The notes under the pieces are model-generated. The model saw only the letters and a program-made list of their open reading frames with translations. It was not told where the DNA came from and made no database searches. The position numbers were made by a program, and so were the translations under genes. Source: Oscillospiraceae bacterium (lineage in GTDB: Bacteria > Bacillota_A > Clostridia > Oscillospirales > CAG-272). Taken from it: a DNA stretch of 5,129 nucleotides. Positions 4,800-5,129 of the stretch are shown piece after piece; position 1 is the first letter of the stretch, and each line of letters starts with the position of its first letter. The stretch covers positions 1 to 5,129 of the forward strand of contig SVSO01000221.1 in assembly GCA_015064195.1 (NCBI GenBank), given 5' to 3'.

Positions 4800-4886
4800 A
4801 TGCGAAACGAGGTCGATGCGGCATTTTGTGCGCTGTACGAGCAGACCTGGCAGATGGAAAATCCCGTCCGCATTCCCCTTAAATAA
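4800..4886 (+). CDS. Possible 28-residue small protein
   Basis: A plus-strand ATG at 4800 follows AAAGGAG (4784-4790) at a 9-nt spacing and opens a 28-codon frame ending in TAA at 4884-4886. The predicted peptide is MRNEVDAAFC, then residues 11-28 ending NPVRIPLK; it is soluble and unlike a leader peptide with a codon run. Its stop lies in the T-run of the pyrE terminator (minus strand). No clear promoter is seen on the plus strand. The strong ribosome site makes it a candidate small protein; it may also be a chance frame or remnant. Confidence 0.35.
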   Translation: MRNEVDAAFCALYEQTWQMENPVRIPLK

Positions 4887-4920
4887 AAAACCGGCGGCTG
4901 TTCTTTCGGAACAGCCGCCG
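4884..4920 (-). terminator. Intrinsic terminator of pyrE
   Basis: A perfect 12-bp GC-rich stem (4892-4903 with 4909-4920) closes a 5-base loop. On the minus strand it is followed by G and then six T, A and three T. It begins 6 bp after the pyrE stop codon. Only a weak T-run follows on the plus strand, so it serves mainly the minus strand. Confidence 0.9.
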
Positions 4921-4926
4921 ACGAGT

Positions 4927-5129
4927 TTACTTTTCGCAGTACATTTCAAGATATTTTTCCATGCGCTCGCGGACTTCATCGTTCAGCGGGATCTCGCCGT
5001 CGATCTCGCGGTTATGCATATGGTCGATGATCTCGCGGACGGTGACGATGGGATGAACCTGGATGCCGAACTCTGCGCCGATCTCCTTGATGGCGGTGGT
5101 GCCGGACTGGCCGCGCTCCATGCGGTCAA
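4927..5129 (-). CDS. pyrE: Orotate phosphoribosyltransferase, C-terminal part (window-truncated)
   Basis: PyrE joins orotate to PRPP to form OMP in de novo pyrimidine synthesis. The last 66 residues are visible; the start lies beyond the right edge. The fragment opens with Asp-Arg-Met-Glu-Arg-Gly, matching the post-active-site D(R/Q)xERG strand of PyrE. It continues with GTTAIKEIGAEFGIQV, PIVTVREIIDHM and the clostridial-type end MEKYLEMYCEK. A short in-frame ATG at 5121 is internal, not the true start, because homology continues upstream of it. The gene ends at a TAA at 4927-4929, right before its terminator. Identification rests on the remembered family C-terminus and is fairly confident. 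Confidence 0.85.
   Translation of the reverse strand, partial: DRMERGQSGTTAIKEIGAEFGIQVHPIVTVREIIDHMHNREIDGEIPLNDEVRERMEKYLEMYCEK

Noticed and set aside
4737..4979. 80-codon minus-strand frame across the pyrE end and spacer
   Set aside because: It runs through the pyrE terminator in a different frame from pyrE and has no ribosome site.

Overview
This looks like a moderately GC-rich chromosomal segment of a Gram-positive bacterium of the class Clostridia, perhaps Oscillospiraceae-like. The basis is strong AAAGGAG/AGGAGG ribosome sites, near-consensus sigma-A promoters with 17-bp spacers, NrdR and PyrE sequences of clostridial character, and an AzlCD exporter. The genus cannot be read from the window. 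There are no rRNA or tRNA genes, CRISPR arrays or complete insertion sequences.

Layout, left to right: (1) the first codons of a minus-strand gene leaving the left edge, with a strong ribosome site, its own promoter and a 14-bp inverted repeat over the start region; (2) a minus-strand class I glutamine amidotransferase-like gamma-glutamyl hydrolase (peptidase C26); (3) a 139-bp divergent control region in which two near-perfect promoters lie face to face and overlap; (4) plus-strand azlC-azlD, a branched-chain amino acid exporter pair overlapping by 11 bp; (5) plus-strand nrdR with its own extended -10 promoter, ending inside a bidirectional terminator; (6) a convergent minus-strand operon with a consensus promoter: GNAT acetyltransferase, 82-residue membrane protein, 46-residue membrane protein, and a membrane-anchored PstS-like binding protein; (7) a 247-bp spacer with a possible 28-codon plus-strand ORF; (8) the 3' end of pyrE on the minus strand with a strong terminator.

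The genes do not form one pathway. C26 hydrolase and AzlCD share a control region and both concern amino acids or their gamma-glutamyl derivatives, so mutually exclusive expression is plausible. NrdR is the global repressor of ribonucleotide reductase genes. The most unusual part is the GNAT/small-membrane-protein/PstS-like operon. The last three genes are packed 7 bp and 1 bp apart, all three products are predicted to be membrane-bound, and no pstC, pstA or pstB is seen, so they may form a small membrane complex of unknown role.
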